64,000 bases of DNA from Nocardia anaemiae NBRC 100462 (GCF_001612725.1 NZ_BDAZ01000034.1:1-64000), one strand, 5' to 3'. Shown: positions 33,141 to 41,888, counted from the stretch's first letter. The notes: a model not told the origin generated them from the sequence alone. A program made the numbers and translations.

Positions 33141-33886
33141 GAGGCTTTCTTCTCATCGTACAGGGCCGCGACATCGACGCCGAGGCTGGACAGCAGCAGC
33201 TCGCGCAGTCGGTTGAAGTCCGGATCGATGTGTCGGCGTGGACGTTCCAAATCGATGCGCTGGTCGACGGCGATGCGCCCCTCGTCGAGGACAAGCACCC
33301 GGTCGGCGAGCAGTACCGCCTCATCGACATCGTGAGTCACCAGCAAGACGGCTGGCTTGTGCCTGACGCACAGATCCTGCAGCAGCACATGCATTTTGAT
33401 GCGGGTGAGTGCGTCCAGTGCCCCGAAGGGCTCATCCGCCAGCAGCAACTCCGGCTCCCTGACCAGCGACCGCGCCAGGGCGACACGTTGCTGCTCGCCG
33501 CCGGACAGCTCCTTGGGCCATGCCTTCTCCCGACCGGCAAGTCCGACTTCCGCCAAAGCGGTGCGACCGCGCTCGGCGGCATCGGCGCCCTTCAAACCGA
33601 GAGACACATTGTCCAGCACCCGATTCCACGGCAGCAGCCGAGAATCCTGGAAGACCACCGCGCGTTCCGTCGGCACCCGCAACTCACCCGACCCCAGCAC
33701 GTCGCGGTCCAGCTCGGCCAGCGCGCGCAGCAAGGTGCTCTTACCCGAACCACTGCGGCCGAGCAGGGCGACGAATTCGCCGCGCGCGATATCGAGATCG
33801 ATACCGTGCAGCACAACGCGATCGCCGAAACCCCTACGCAGCCCGCGGGTTCGGACCACATTCAGTCCGCGATCGTCTGTCGCCAT
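33137..33886 (-). CDS. ssuB: sulfonate/nitrate-type ABC transporter ATP-binding protein
   Basis: A 249-residue ATPase subunit. Walker A is GRSGSGKST, the Q-loop region is VFQDSRLLPWNRV, the signature is LSGGEQQR, Walker B is LLLADEP, and the switch histidine is in LLVTHDVDEA. The short fingerprint SRLLPW is typical of the SsuB/TauB/NrtD group. The ATG has GGAGGG upstream. It overlaps the permease gene by 25 bp and the monooxygenase by 4 bp, a tightly packed operon. The symbol reflects the family; the exact substrate (alkanesulfonate, sulfone or similar) is not fixed by sequence. Confidence 0.9.
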   Translation of the reverse strand: MATDDRGLNVVRTRGLRRGFGDRVVLHGIDLDIARGEFVALLGRSGSGKSTLLRALAELDRDVLGSGELRVPTERAVVFQDSRLLPWNRVLDNVSLGLKGADAAERGRTALAEVGLAGREKAWPKELSGGEQQRVALARSLVREPELLLADEPFGALDALTRIKMHVLLQDLCVRHKPAVLLVTHDVDEAVLLADRVLVLDEGRIAVDQRIDLERPRRHIDPDFNRLRELLLSSLGVDVAALYDEKKAS

Positions 33887-34728
33887 GACAGCGCCCTCCG
33901 TTCCGTCGCGCGCACGGCGAGATCGCCGAACAGTCCGAGCAGGCCGTAGATCACCAAGCCGACGACGATGACATCGATCTGGCCGTAGGTGCGCGCCTGC
34001 GTCATCAGATAGCCGATGCCGCTGGTGGCATTCACCTGTTCCACCACGACCAGCGCCAGCCAGGAAATCGTGACCGCCAGCCGCAGCCCCGTGAAGAATC
34101 CGGGAAGCGAACCGGGCAGCGCGATCCGGCGAATGAAGCCCCACCGCGAAAGCCCCACCGTCGCGGCCAATTCCACATATCGACTGTCGACGCCGCGCAG
34201 CTGCGCGTGGGTATTGATGTAGATCGGAATCGCCACACTGGTCGTGATGACGATGAGCTTCATTTCCTCACCGATGCCGAACCACACGATGAACAGCGGA
34301 ATCAGCGCGAGCGTCGGAATCGAGCGCTTGATCTGAATCGGCCCGTCCAGCAAGGCTTCTCCGACACGGCTCAACCCGGCGATCAAGGCGAGCACCACAC
34401 CGATCACCACGCCGAGCCCGAGACCCCAGGCCGCGCGCTTCAGCGAGGTCATCAGATTCGACTGCAGTCTGCCGTCGGCGAGCAGATCGCGTGCGGTCTC
34501 GGCGACCGTCCATGGCGCGGGCAGTGTCTGCTCGTCCAGTGCGCCCGTGGCGGATCCGATCAACCATGCCGCGATCAGCAGCACGGGGCCGATGGCGATT
34601 CCGAACGGAATCGGGCGACCCGGTCCCAGGCGGGGCCGAGTCGACTTGCGGCGCGCCAGAACCGGCTCGGCGGCAGTACGCGAACTTTGTCCGATCCGGC
34701 CGAGTACGCCGACATCCACGATGGCCAT
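33862..34728 (-). CDS. ssuC: sulfonate/nitrate-type ABC transporter permease
   Basis: A 288-residue inner-membrane permease with about six hydrophobic segments, among them IPFGIAIGPVLLIAAWLIGS, AWGLGLGVVIGVVLALIAGL and IDVIVVGLVIYGLLGLFGDL. The cytoplasmic EAA loop that contacts the ATPase appears as YVELAATVGLSRWGFIRRIA followed by LPGSLP. It belongs to the SsuC/TauC family. The start is 2 bp after the binding-protein gene, and its end overlaps the ATPase start. Confidence 0.9.
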   Translation of the reverse strand: MAIVDVGVLGRIGQSSRTAAEPVLARRKSTRPRLGPGRPIPFGIAIGPVLLIAAWLIGSATGALDEQTLPAPWTVAETARDLLADGRLQSNLMTSLKRAAWGLGLGVVIGVVLALIAGLSRVGEALLDGPIQIKRSIPTLALIPLFIVWFGIGEEMKLIVITTSVAIPIYINTHAQLRGVDSRYVELAATVGLSRWGFIRRIALPGSLPGFFTGLRLAVTISWLALVVVEQVNATSGIGYLMTQARTYGQIDVIVVGLVIYGLLGLFGDLAVRATERRALSWRQTIAD

Positions 34729-34730
34729 GA

Positions 34731-35819
34731 CTATTTCGCCTTCGGTTCGAACGACGCGCCGCTCTCGGTGACGGCCTGGGTGACGACGGCGTCGAAGCGC
34801 AGATCGAAACCGTCCGCGGCACGCACCTTCTTGGGCAGTTCGCCCGCCTTGTCGATCGCGTCGATGGTGCCCTGCTGGCGATCGACGAGCTGCTGATCCA
34901 GATGCGGGAAGACATAGGTGCCGAGCGAATCGACAATGCGCTTGGCATCATCGGCGCTGACCTTCTGGTTCTCGACGTAGTACTTGCGCGCCCACTCCTC
35001 CTGGTGGGTATTCACCCACTGGTAGGCGCGAATATATGCGGCGACCAGTGCTCGGGTCGCCGCGGCCTTGGCCGGATCCGTCACCACGCTGCGGCGCGCG
35101 TACAAGTAGGCGAGGCCGCTGTAGATGCCGGTGGTCTCCGAATCCGGGATCAGCGATGCTCCGGGGGTGCGCAGCAGCCGGGTGACATTCGGCTCTATCA
35201 GTGGCGCGACATCCACCTGCCCGGTGCGCACCGCATCCAGGAATTCCGCGAGCTGCAACCGAACCAGTTGCACGTCAGCGGGCTTCAGCCCGGCCTTGGC
35301 CAAGGCCCGCAGTACCGCGGCCTGTTGGGCGGTGCCTTCGGCGTAGGCGATCTTCTTACCCTTGAGATCGGCGAGCGTGGCGACCGTCTTGCCGGGTGCC
35401 ACCGCGAGTTTCAATGCGGTGGGATTGGTTTGGTAGGCGGCGATGATCGGCACATCCTGCCCGGCCACCTGCGCGTGAATCGGCGGAACATCGCCGACCG
35501 TCGCGACATCGGCGGCGCCCGCACGGAAGGCCTCCAGAATTGCCGGTCCGCCGACGAAATTGGCGAATTCCACCTTGAACGCCAACTTGTCGAGCTCGCC
35601 AGAGAACTGCAGCACCGACTTGAACCGCTCGGACTGATCGGCGAGCACGAGCTTGGTGCCGGCGGGGATTTCGGTGGGCAGCGGGGCGTCGGTCTTACCG
35701 ACCGGCTTATCGTCGCTCGCGCAGCCGGTCACACCCAGGCTCGCAACGGTCGCCGCAGTGAGCAACGCGGCGATTGTGCGGCCGCGCAGGCCGGTCAGGA
35801 ACGTACGTGGTCGGAACAT
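34731..35819 (-). CDS. ssuA: sulfonate-type ABC transporter substrate-binding lipoprotein
   Basis: A 362-residue exported solute-binding protein. The signal peptide (RTIAALLTAATVASLGVTGC) ends in the lipobox VTGC, anchoring it to the outer face of the membrane. The mature part is the NMT1/SsuA-like fold, with ADQSERFKSVLQFSGELDKL, FVGGPAILEAFRAGAADVAT, GDVPPIHAQVAGQDVPIIAA and the DLKGKKIAYAEGT segment. It is the first gene of the four-gene operon, so the promoter should lie in 35820-35897. A cysteine-metabolism or sulfur-starvation regulator would be expected, but no site was recognised. Confidence 0.9.
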   Translation of the reverse strand: MFRPRTFLTGLRGRTIAALLTAATVASLGVTGCASDDKPVGKTDAPLPTEIPAGTKLVLADQSERFKSVLQFSGELDKLAFKVEFANFVGGPAILEAFRAGAADVATVGDVPPIHAQVAGQDVPIIAAYQTNPTALKLAVAPGKTVATLADLKGKKIAYAEGTAQQAAVLRALAKAGLKPADVQLVRLQLAEFLDAVRTGQVDVAPLIEPNVTRLLRTPGASLIPDSETTGIYSGLAYLYARRSVVTDPAKAAATRALVAAYIRAYQWVNTHQEEWARKYYVENQKVSADDAKRIVDSLGTYVFPHLDQQLVDRQQGTIDAIDKAGELPKKVRAADGFDLRFDAVVTQAVTESGASFEPKAK

Positions 35820-35897
35820 GCGGTGATTGAATCAAGACGAAACCGGCGCGCATACGGTTTGCCTTGGCCTGATTCCAACTCGGCGTCCGATTCGAAT

Positions 35898-37064
35898 TCA
35901 GCGCGGTGCCGCCGCGGAGATCGTCGCGCGCACCTGATCCTGATATCGCTGGATGAACGGCAGGATCTGCTGGTCGATGATCTTGTTGTACTCCTCGGGG
36001 CGCTGCATCGGATTGGCGTGCCCGGTATTTCGCGGCATGACGACCAGCAGCGAGCCATCGACGCCACCGGCCCGCTCGACCAGCACCTGATGGGAGTACT
36101 CGACATCCACCACCCGGTCGTTATCCGGATCGCGCGGGCGAATGAAGACGATGGCCGGGCGCGGTTTGCCCTCGGCGGGCCGGGACAGCGCGCGCAGATC
36201 GTTGATGGCACCGCCAGCCACGATCGCCAGGAACTGCGTCTCGATCAGGCCGTTGCTGGCCGCGTCTTTGGAGAACACCTTCTCGCGCAACACTTCTTCG
36301 ACGACGTCGCGCAATGGCTCGAGCCGGACCCCGGGCAGCCCATTGGCCCCGCGATCGACGAATCGGTCACGGCGCGCATAGGTTTCGACCGCAAGCCGCA
36401 GGGTACGGCTCTCCCGAGCCCCCGGCAGCCAGCCCATCCAGCGCACCATATCCTCGCCCGCGCCGCGACTCTCCGGACGCACCGCATTCAAATCCACCGG
36501 GGTGCAGTCCAGGATCACCCCGACCAGGCGCAGGTCGCTGTCGAGGTGGACATGCCGCGCGACCTCGAGCGCGATCACCCCGCCCATACTGTGTCCGACC
36601 AGCACGATGTTCTTCAGCCCCGACATCTGGGCGGCGCGGATGATCAGATCCGCGATCACCTTGGTGTCGATACCTTGATTGTCGTATTTGATGGCCCACA
36701 CCACGCCCATATCGCTGAGGGCGGGCAGTGCGGCCGCGGTATTGCTGGCATTGAGCCCACCCAGACCGACCATATCGACGACGACGGTGTCCCAGTCCCG
36801 ATCGTGCGCGGGGGTGGCGATAGGCAGGACCGCGGGTTCGGTGCGCGCGAGCCGATCGCGTTCCGGGGTGACGTCGTGCACCCAGTACTGGGCGAACACG
36901 ATAAGCCCAGTGAGCAATATCAAGGCGACCCGCAGCAGCGCCAACCTGGTACGACGCAACGTCTGCCACCCGTGCCCGAGACGAGTCTCCCGAAGCCGAG
37001 CCCTCCGTCGCGCGTCATCCCAGTCCGAGACGGTGGACGGGTGCCGATCGTCCAACGGCGACAT
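35898..37064 (-). CDS. membrane-anchored alpha/beta hydrolase
   Basis: A 388-residue protein with an N-terminal cytoplasmic basic stretch, one signal-anchor helix (about 41-61, LALLRVALILLTGLIVFAQY) and an extracytoplasmic alpha/beta-hydrolase domain. The nucleophile elbow is GHSMGG with Ser159, and a late NTGHANPM offers the catalytic histidine. The elements before it (VVVDMVGLGGLNASNTAAAL) are atypical of simple lipases. The substrate is unknown; mycolata have many such envelope esterases. It sits between the sulfonate operon and bioD on the same strand, without obvious relation to either. Confidence 0.8.
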   Translation of the reverse strand: MSPLDDRHPSTVSDWDDARRRARLRETRLGHGWQTLRRTRLALLRVALILLTGLIVFAQYWVHDVTPERDRLARTEPAVLPIATPAHDRDWDTVVVDMVGLGGLNASNTAAALPALSDMGVVWAIKYDNQGIDTKVIADLIIRAAQMSGLKNIVLVGHSMGGVIALEVARHVHLDSDLRLVGVILDCTPVDLNAVRPESRGAGEDMVRWMGWLPGARESRTLRLAVETYARRDRFVDRGANGLPGVRLEPLRDVVEEVLREKVFSKDAASNGLIETQFLAIVAGGAINDLRALSRPAEGKPRPAIVFIRPRDPDNDRVVDVEYSHQVLVERAGGVDGSLLVVMPRNTGHANPMQRPEEYNKIIDQQILPFIQRYQDQVRATISAAAPR

Positions 37065-37246
37065 CTATTCCACTGTAGGTACGGTTCGCGAGTGCTGCCA
37101 GGCGAGTACGCGCTCCCGCCACCGAGCCGCAGGCGGTCATATTCGCCGACAGCCCTACGACCAGCAGATCGAGGTCGCAGAACTGAGCACAGCTCGAGCG
37201 CTGGAATCTGGTGCCTGCCTCCAGCCCACCGCGGACCAACCCGGCC

Positions 37247-37933
37247 TCAGAGACCTACCAGCGCAGCGAAGTCCGAACCCGGAGTAAACCAACCCGGTGC
37301 AGCGGCAGTGAACCGCTCACGTTCCCACGCCCCCGCACCCGCGGGCACCGCACCGACCAACTCCACTCCGGTAACCCGAGGCAGATCAGTGCGATTGCAC
37401 TCTTCGGCCAGCCCCGGTGAACCGGGCCAGGAACCGATCACCAGCCCCGCACAGCGGACACCGGCGGATGACAGTGCGCGCGTGGTCAATTCGCTGTGGT
37501 TGAGGGTGCCGAGCCCGGCCGCCGCGACCACCAGCACCGGGGCATCGAGCTTCTGCGCCAGCTCGAGCAGCGTGAATTCGCCGAGGCGGACCAGCAATCC
37601 GCCTGCCCCTTCGACCAAGGTCAGGTCCGCATCGGCGAGGGAATCGATGGCGGCGGCGGTTCCAGTCAGCGTCAACAGCGGCTGCCCGCACCGATGCGCG
37701 GCGGTATCCGGAGCCAGCGGATCGGGATAGCGGGCAATCTCGACCGTTCTCGTCACGCCGGTGAGGCGTTCGATTTCGGCGAGATCCCCGGGCTCGCCCG
37801 GTGCCACACCTGTCTGGGCCGGTTTGCACACGGCTACCGACCGACCGGCGGCCAACGCGGCAGCGGCGAGCGCGGCGGTCACCACGGTCTTGCCGACCTC
37901 CGTCGACGTACCGGTCACGAACAGCACACTCAT
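37247..37933 (-). CDS. bioD: dethiobiotin synthetase BioD
   Basis: BioD closes the ureido ring of dethiobiotin from 7,8-diaminopelargonate, CO2 and ATP. The 228-residue protein has the P-loop GTSTEVGKT at 7-15, the substrate lysine region VCKPAQTG, and VEGAGGLLVRLGE. The ATG overlaps the bioF stop (ATGA), giving translational coupling. The longer in-frame extension upstream runs antisense-free through bioF and is rejected. Confidence 0.96.
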   Translation of the reverse strand: MSVLFVTGTSTEVGKTVVTAALAAAALAAGRSVAVCKPAQTGVAPGEPGDLAEIERLTGVTRTVEIARYPDPLAPDTAAHRCGQPLLTLTGTAAAIDSLADADLTLVEGAGGLLVRLGEFTLLELAQKLDAPVLVVAAAGLGTLNHSELTTRALSSAGVRCAGLVIGSWPGSPGLAEECNRTDLPRVTGVELVGAVPAGAGAWERERFTAAAPGWFTPGSDFAALVGL

Positions 37934-39078
37934 GCGCTCACCAATCCGCGCGCCCGCGTCAGCACCTCGCCGAGAACTGTTGCGATGGTGGCGAGTTCGT
38001 CGGGAGTCAGATTCGCGCGTGCGGTGAGCCGCAGCCGCGATGTCCCCTCGGGCACCGTCGGCGGACGGAAGCAGCCGACGTCGAGTCCACGTTCGCGGCA
38101 TGCCTGCGCGGCGTCATAGGCGACCTGCGCCTCGCCAAGCACCACCGAGACAACCGCCGAATCCGGTTCCGCCACACCGGCAATGCGCGCGATATCGGCG
38201 GCCCGCTCCAACACTCGCCCGGCCAGCTCGGGCTCCCTACGCAATATCCGCAGCGCCGCCCGCGCCGCACCGACGGCGGCGGGTGCGAGCCCGGTATCGA
38301 AAATGAATGTGCGCGCCGCATCGATCAGATGCGCACGCACTCGCTCGCTCGCCAATACCACGCCACCTTGTGCGGCAAGGGCTTTCGACAGGGTCGCGGT
38401 CACGACGAGATCCGGTTCCCCCGCCAATCCGACCTCGTGCACCAGCCCGCGCCCACCCGCGCCGCGCACACCGAGCCCGTGCGCCTCATCCACGATCAAC
38501 ACCGCACCATTGGCCCGGGTGACGCGATGCAATTCGACCAGCGGCGCCAGATCACCATCGGCGCTGAACACCGAATCGGTAAGTACCAGTGCCCGTTGCT
38601 CACTGCGCTCGGCCAGCAACCGCTCGACCGCCTCGACATCGCGATGCGGCGCGATCTCCACCCGCGAGCGCGAGAGTCGGCAGGCATCAACCAGCGAAGC
38701 GTGACTGCCCGCATCGGAGACGACCAGCGCACCCCGCCCGGCGAGTGCGGTCACCACGCCAAGATTGGCGGCATAGCCGGAGGCGAAGACCAAACCGGCC
38801 TCGGCGCCGACGAATTCGGCGAGTTCGGTCTCGAGCAGCTCGTGTTCGGCCGTGGTCCCGGTGACGAGCCGAGATCCGGTCGATCCGGTGCCCCAGCGGC
38901 GCACGGCGTCGATCGCGCCCTCGATCACCTCCGGATGACGCACCAGCCCCAGGTAGTCATTGGAGGCGAGGTCGATCGACGGCGACTGTGCCGCACGAGG
39001 TCGAAGCTCACGGCGCAACCCGACGCGCACGCGCTCGGCGGCGCGTTCGTCAAGCCAGCCCAACGGATCGGTAGTCAC
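37930..39078 (-). CDS. bioF: 8-amino-7-oxononanoate synthase BioF
   Basis: BioF is a PLP enzyme that condenses pimeloyl-ACP/CoA with alanine, the first committed ring-building step of biotin synthesis. The 382-residue protein shows DLASNDYLGL, GSTGSRLVTGTT, the cofactor aspartate in VDEAHGLGVRG and the Schiff-base lysine in ATLSKALAAQGG. It begins at GTG. A TATGCT -10 box at 39092-39087 puts the transcript start within a base or two of the GTG, so the message is leaderless or nearly so. The BioQ palindrome lies just upstream of that box. It heads a bioF-bioD unit. Confidence 0.96.
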   Translation of the reverse strand: MTTDPLGWLDERAAERVRVGLRRELRPRAAQSPSIDLASNDYLGLVRHPEVIEGAIDAVRRWGTGSTGSRLVTGTTAEHELLETELAEFVGAEAGLVFASGYAANLGVVTALAGRGALVVSDAGSHASLVDACRLSRSRVEIAPHRDVEAVERLLAERSEQRALVLTDSVFSADGDLAPLVELHRVTRANGAVLIVDEAHGLGVRGAGGRGLVHEVGLAGEPDLVVTATLSKALAAQGGVVLASERVRAHLIDAARTFIFDTGLAPAAVGAARAALRILRREPELAGRVLERAADIARIAGVAEPDSAVVSVVLGEAQVAYDAAQACRERGLDVGCFRPPTVPEGTSRLRLTARANLTPDELATIATVLGEVLTRARGLVSA

Positions 39079-39086
39079 AGCTCCGC

Positions 39087-39107
39087 AGCATACTTGAACA
39101 CCGTTCA
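39087..39107 (-). promoter_or_regulatory. bioF promoter -10 with BioQ operator
   Basis: The palindrome TGAAC-N3-GTTCA occupies 39095-39107, immediately upstream of TATGCT (39092-39087, minus strand). Here the repressor would sit between the -35 and -10 boxes, in contrast to bioB and bioA, where it covers the start point. Confidence 0.8.
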
Positions 39108-39210
39108 GGGCGCCTGTCCCGGGTCAGGTGCGGTACCGTGGGAGCCAATCGTTGTAGGTCGCCACCGACCAACGGTGGCGCGGCATTTCCGCCAAAGGGA
39201 GCAGGGCCGG

Positions 39211-39531
39211 ATGCCACGGTGGGCGATAGTCGTCGAAGAGACAACAGGTTCCGGCGATCACAAGCGTTGGTCGCCTCGGGTACTCGCGGAGGTGGTCGGC
39301 ACTCGCGAGCAGGCCCTGACCAAATTGCACTCGCTCGTGCGCACCTTCACCCCGCAGCATCCGAGACTTCCTGGCCGCCGGATCCTGCTGCGCGACGGCG
39401 ACACCTATCTGCTGATCGCCTGCGGCTGGGCCGATGACTACCACTGCGTCTTCCGGATCTGGGAGATCGTCTCCGACACCGACCGTCCCCAGAGCGCGGG
39501 AACCGAACACAGCATCCACAAACGCGCGTGA
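39211..39531 (+). CDS. hypothetical protein between bioF and bioA
   Basis: A 106-residue cytosolic protein of unknown function, on the strand opposite to the bio genes. The composition is that of a compact globular domain: MPRWAIVVEETTGSGDHKRW, TREQALTKLHSLVRTFTPQH, RRILLRDGDTYLLIACGWAD and YHCVFRIWEIV. AAAGGGAGCAGGG precedes the ATG. Proteins with this pattern occur widely in actinobacteria, often annotated only as hypothetical. The much longer frame upstream is antisense to bioF. It ends 4 bp from the converging bioA gene. Confidence 0.75.
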   Translation: MPRWAIVVEETTGSGDHKRWSPRVLAEVVGTREQALTKLHSLVRTFTPQHPRLPGRRILLRDGDTYLLIACGWADDYHCVFRIWEIVSDTDRPQSAGTEHSIHKRA

Positions 39532-39535
39532 CCCA

Positions 39536-40804
39536 TCAGGCCTGGGCGGCGGCGACCATACCGGCGGTTATGCGTCCGATGTCCTCGGTCGTGCTGATGA
39601 AGGGCGGCATGGTGTAGATCAGATCGCGGAACGGGCGCAGCCAGACGCCCGCTTCCACGGCGGCATGAGTGGCCTTGCGCATATCCACCGGATGATCGAG
39701 TTGCACGACGCCGATCGCGCCGAGCACCCGCACATCCGCCACCCCGGGCAGCGAACGCGCCGGGGTCAGACCGGTTTCCAGTTCCGATTCGATCCGGCTC
39801 ACCTCGGCGCGCCAATCCCGTTGCAGCAGTAATTCGATCGAGGCCACGGCCACCGCGCAGGCCAGCGGATTGCCCATGAACGTCGGACCGTGCATGAGCC
39901 CGCCGTGCTCGGCGCTGATGGTCTGCGCGATCCGGGAGGTGCACAGCGCCGCGGCCAAGGTCAGATATCCACCGGTGAGCGACTTGCCGACACACATCAC
40001 ATCCGGACTCACCCCGACGTGATCGGCCGCGAAAAGCGCTCCGGTGCGCCCGAATCCGGTGGCGATCTCATCGAAGACCAACAGCACCCCGTACTGATCG
40101 CTCAGCCGCCGCAGATCGGTCAGATACTGCGGATCGTGCCAGCGCATCCCGCCCGCGCCCTGCACGACCGGCTCCACGATGACGGCCGCGAGTTCGTCGG
40201 CATGCCCGGCCAGCAACCGTTCGAACTCGGCCACATACTCGGCCGAATACTCGCGTGGTGGCGCCGGGGCGAAGATCTGCTCGGCGAGCACATCGGTCCA
40301 CAGTGCGTGCATGCCCCCCTGCGGGTCGCACACGCTCATCGGGGTGAAGGTGTCGCCGTGATACCCGCCGCGCCAGGTGAGCAGCCGCCGCTTCTCCGGC
40401 TTACCCGCCGCGCGCCAGTACTGCAGACACATCTTCACCGCGACCTCGACCGATACCGAACCGGAGTCGCACAGGAAAACCTTGTCCAGTCCGGCGGGCG
40501 TCAGCTCGACGAGCAGTGCGGCCAGCCGGGCCGCCGGTTCATGGGTGAGCCCGCCGAACATCACATGACTCATCCGCTGCGACTGCGCCACCAGCGCGGC
40601 ATCCAGCACCGGATGCCGATAACCGTGGATGGCGGCCCACCACGAACTCATCCCGTCGACCAATTCCCGACCGTCGGCGAGGGTCAGCCGAGTTCCGGAA
40701 GCACCGGAAACCACCAGCGGTTCGGTCGTCGCAGGGAAGCCACCGTAGGGATGCCAGACGTGTTCGGCGTCGATGGCGCTGATTTGGTCGGAGGTCAATG
40801 CCAC
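39536..40804 (-). CDS. bioA: adenosylmethionine-8-amino-7-oxononanoate aminotransferase BioA
   Basis: BioA is a class III PLP transaminase that makes 7,8-diaminopelargonate using SAM as amino donor. The 422-residue protein has HVWHPYGGFP at the N-terminus, SSWWAAIHGYRHP, FDEIATGFGRTG and the Schiff-base lysine in CVGKSLTGGYL. I start at the GTG after GAGGAATC; the frame continues into the operator via a TTG that is not used. It has its own BioQ site upstream, separated from bioFD by the opposite-strand 106-residue gene. Confidence 0.96.
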   Translation of the reverse strand: MALTSDQISAIDAEHVWHPYGGFPATTEPLVVSGASGTRLTLADGRELVDGMSSWWAAIHGYRHPVLDAALVAQSQRMSHVMFGGLTHEPAARLAALLVELTPAGLDKVFLCDSGSVSVEVAVKMCLQYWRAAGKPEKRRLLTWRGGYHGDTFTPMSVCDPQGGMHALWTDVLAEQIFAPAPPREYSAEYVAEFERLLAGHADELAAVIVEPVVQGAGGMRWHDPQYLTDLRRLSDQYGVLLVFDEIATGFGRTGALFAADHVGVSPDVMCVGKSLTGGYLTLAAALCTSRIAQTISAEHGGLMHGPTFMGNPLACAVAVASIELLLQRDWRAEVSRIESELETGLTPARSLPGVADVRVLGAIGVVQLDHPVDMRKATHAAVEAGVWLRPFRDLIYTMPPFISTTEDIGRITAGMVAAAQA

Positions 40805-40841
40805 AGGATTCCTCGCGGTCGCGTGACGGCCCAGCAGGGCT

Positions 40842-40859
40842 TGAACGGTGTTCAAGTTA
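40842..40859 (-). promoter_or_regulatory. bioA -10 box with BioQ operator
   Basis: TGAAC-GGT-GTTCA at 40842-40854, inside the longer perfect palindrome TTGAACGGTGTTCAA (40841-40855 with a central triplet). The minus-strand -10 candidate TAACTT (40859-40854) shares its last base with the operator, the same geometry as at bioB. Confidence 0.78.
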
Positions 40860-40925
40860 CCACTCGAGCTGCGCGCGCACGATCCCGCGTCGAATTCCGC
40901 GCCGACGGGAGCGTTCCGACGTATC

Positions 40926-40942
40926 CTTTGACTCAGTCAAAG
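40926..40942. promoter_or_regulatory. palindromic operator upstream of MarR-GNAT gene
   Basis: CTTTGACT-C-AGTCAAAG, a perfect 8+8 palindrome around one base, ends 13 bp before the GTG of the MarR-GNAT gene. This is the expected place for an autoregulatory MarR dimer site. Confidence 0.75.
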
Positions 40943-40955
40943 ATTGGGAGCCGCC

Positions 40956-41888
40956 GTGACCACTGTTGCCGCCGCCGATATCGACGCCGTGCGCGAATTC
41001 AACCGCCGCTACACCCGAGTCATCGGGGTACTGCGCGAGGGCCTGTTGGACAGCGAATATTCACTCACCGAAGCGCGAATCATGTTCGAACTGGCCAACT
41101 CCGGCGCCAGCGAGGTCGTCACCCTGCGACGCACGCTCGACCTGGACCCCGGCTATCTGAGCCGCATCCTGACCCGCTTCGAAAAGGACGGACTGGTCCA
41201 ACGCAATCGCTCCGAATCCGACGGGCGACGCCAAGAGGTCCGGCTCACCGAACGCGGCAGGGAGATCTTCGCCGTGCTCAATCGGCGCTCGAGCGCCGAA
41301 GTCGGCTACCTGCTCAATGCGCACAAACCGGCCGAGCGCGCACGACTGATCACCTCGATGCGCACCATCCAGCGCATTCTCGACGGACCGAGCCGAGGCG
41401 AAGTGGTGCTGCGCGCCCCGAAACCAGGAGATTACGGCTGGGTCATCCAGCGCAATGCGGCGCTCTACGCCGCCGAATACGGGTGGGACGCCAGCTACGA
41501 GGCACTGGTGGCCCGGATTGTCGCCGACTATCTGGACGACCACGACGAGCGTCGCGAAGACGCCTGGATCGCCGAATACGACGGCGAGCCGGTGGGCTGT
41601 GTCTTCTGCGTCGCGGAGAACGAGACCACGGCGCGTCTGCGGCTACTGCTCGTCGAGCCGACCGCGCGCGGCCTCGGCGTCGGCTCCGCACTGGTCGAAC
41701 GTTGCGTGCGATTCGCCACCGAGGTGGGCTACCGCGACATGGTGCTGTGGACCAACGACATCCTCACCTCGGCGCGACATATCTATCAGCGCGCGGGTTT
41801 CGAACTCGTGGAATCGAATCCGCACCACAGCTTCGGCCACGATCTGGTCGGCCAGACCTGGCGACTGGCACTGCCGACGCGGCAGTGA
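40956..41888 (+). CDS. MarR-family regulator fused to GNAT acetyltransferase
   Basis: A 310-residue two-domain protein. Residues 1-145 are a MarR winged helix (YSLTEARIMFELANSGASEV; RTLDLDPGYLSRILTRFEKD; NRSESDGRRQEVRLTERGRE). Residues 155-310 are a GNAT N-acetyltransferase with acetyl-CoA-binding VEPTARGLGVGSALVERCVR and a C-terminal YQRAGFELVE. Such fusions are a known group, but their targets are mostly unknown; acetylation could feed back on regulation or detoxify an inducer. The GTG has GGGAG upstream. It is divergent from bioA, but its own palindrome suggests autoregulation unrelated to biotin. Confidence 0.9.
   Translation: MTTVAAADIDAVREFNRRYTRVIGVLREGLLDSEYSLTEARIMFELANSGASEVVTLRRTLDLDPGYLSRILTRFEKDGLVQRNRSESDGRRQEVRLTERGREIFAVLNRRSSAEVGYLLNAHKPAERARLITSMRTIQRILDGPSRGEVVLRAPKPGDYGWVIQRNAALYAAEYGWDASYEALVARIVADYLDDHDERREDAWIAEYDGEPVGCVFCVAENETTARLRLLLVEPTARGLGVGSALVERCVRFATEVGYRDMVLWTNDILTSARHIYQRAGFELVESNPHHSFGHDLVGQTWRLALPTRQ

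Noticed and set aside
34902..37730. 942-codon plus-strand open frame
   Set aside because: Antisense to the substrate-binding protein, the hydrolase and part of bioD; no domain match.
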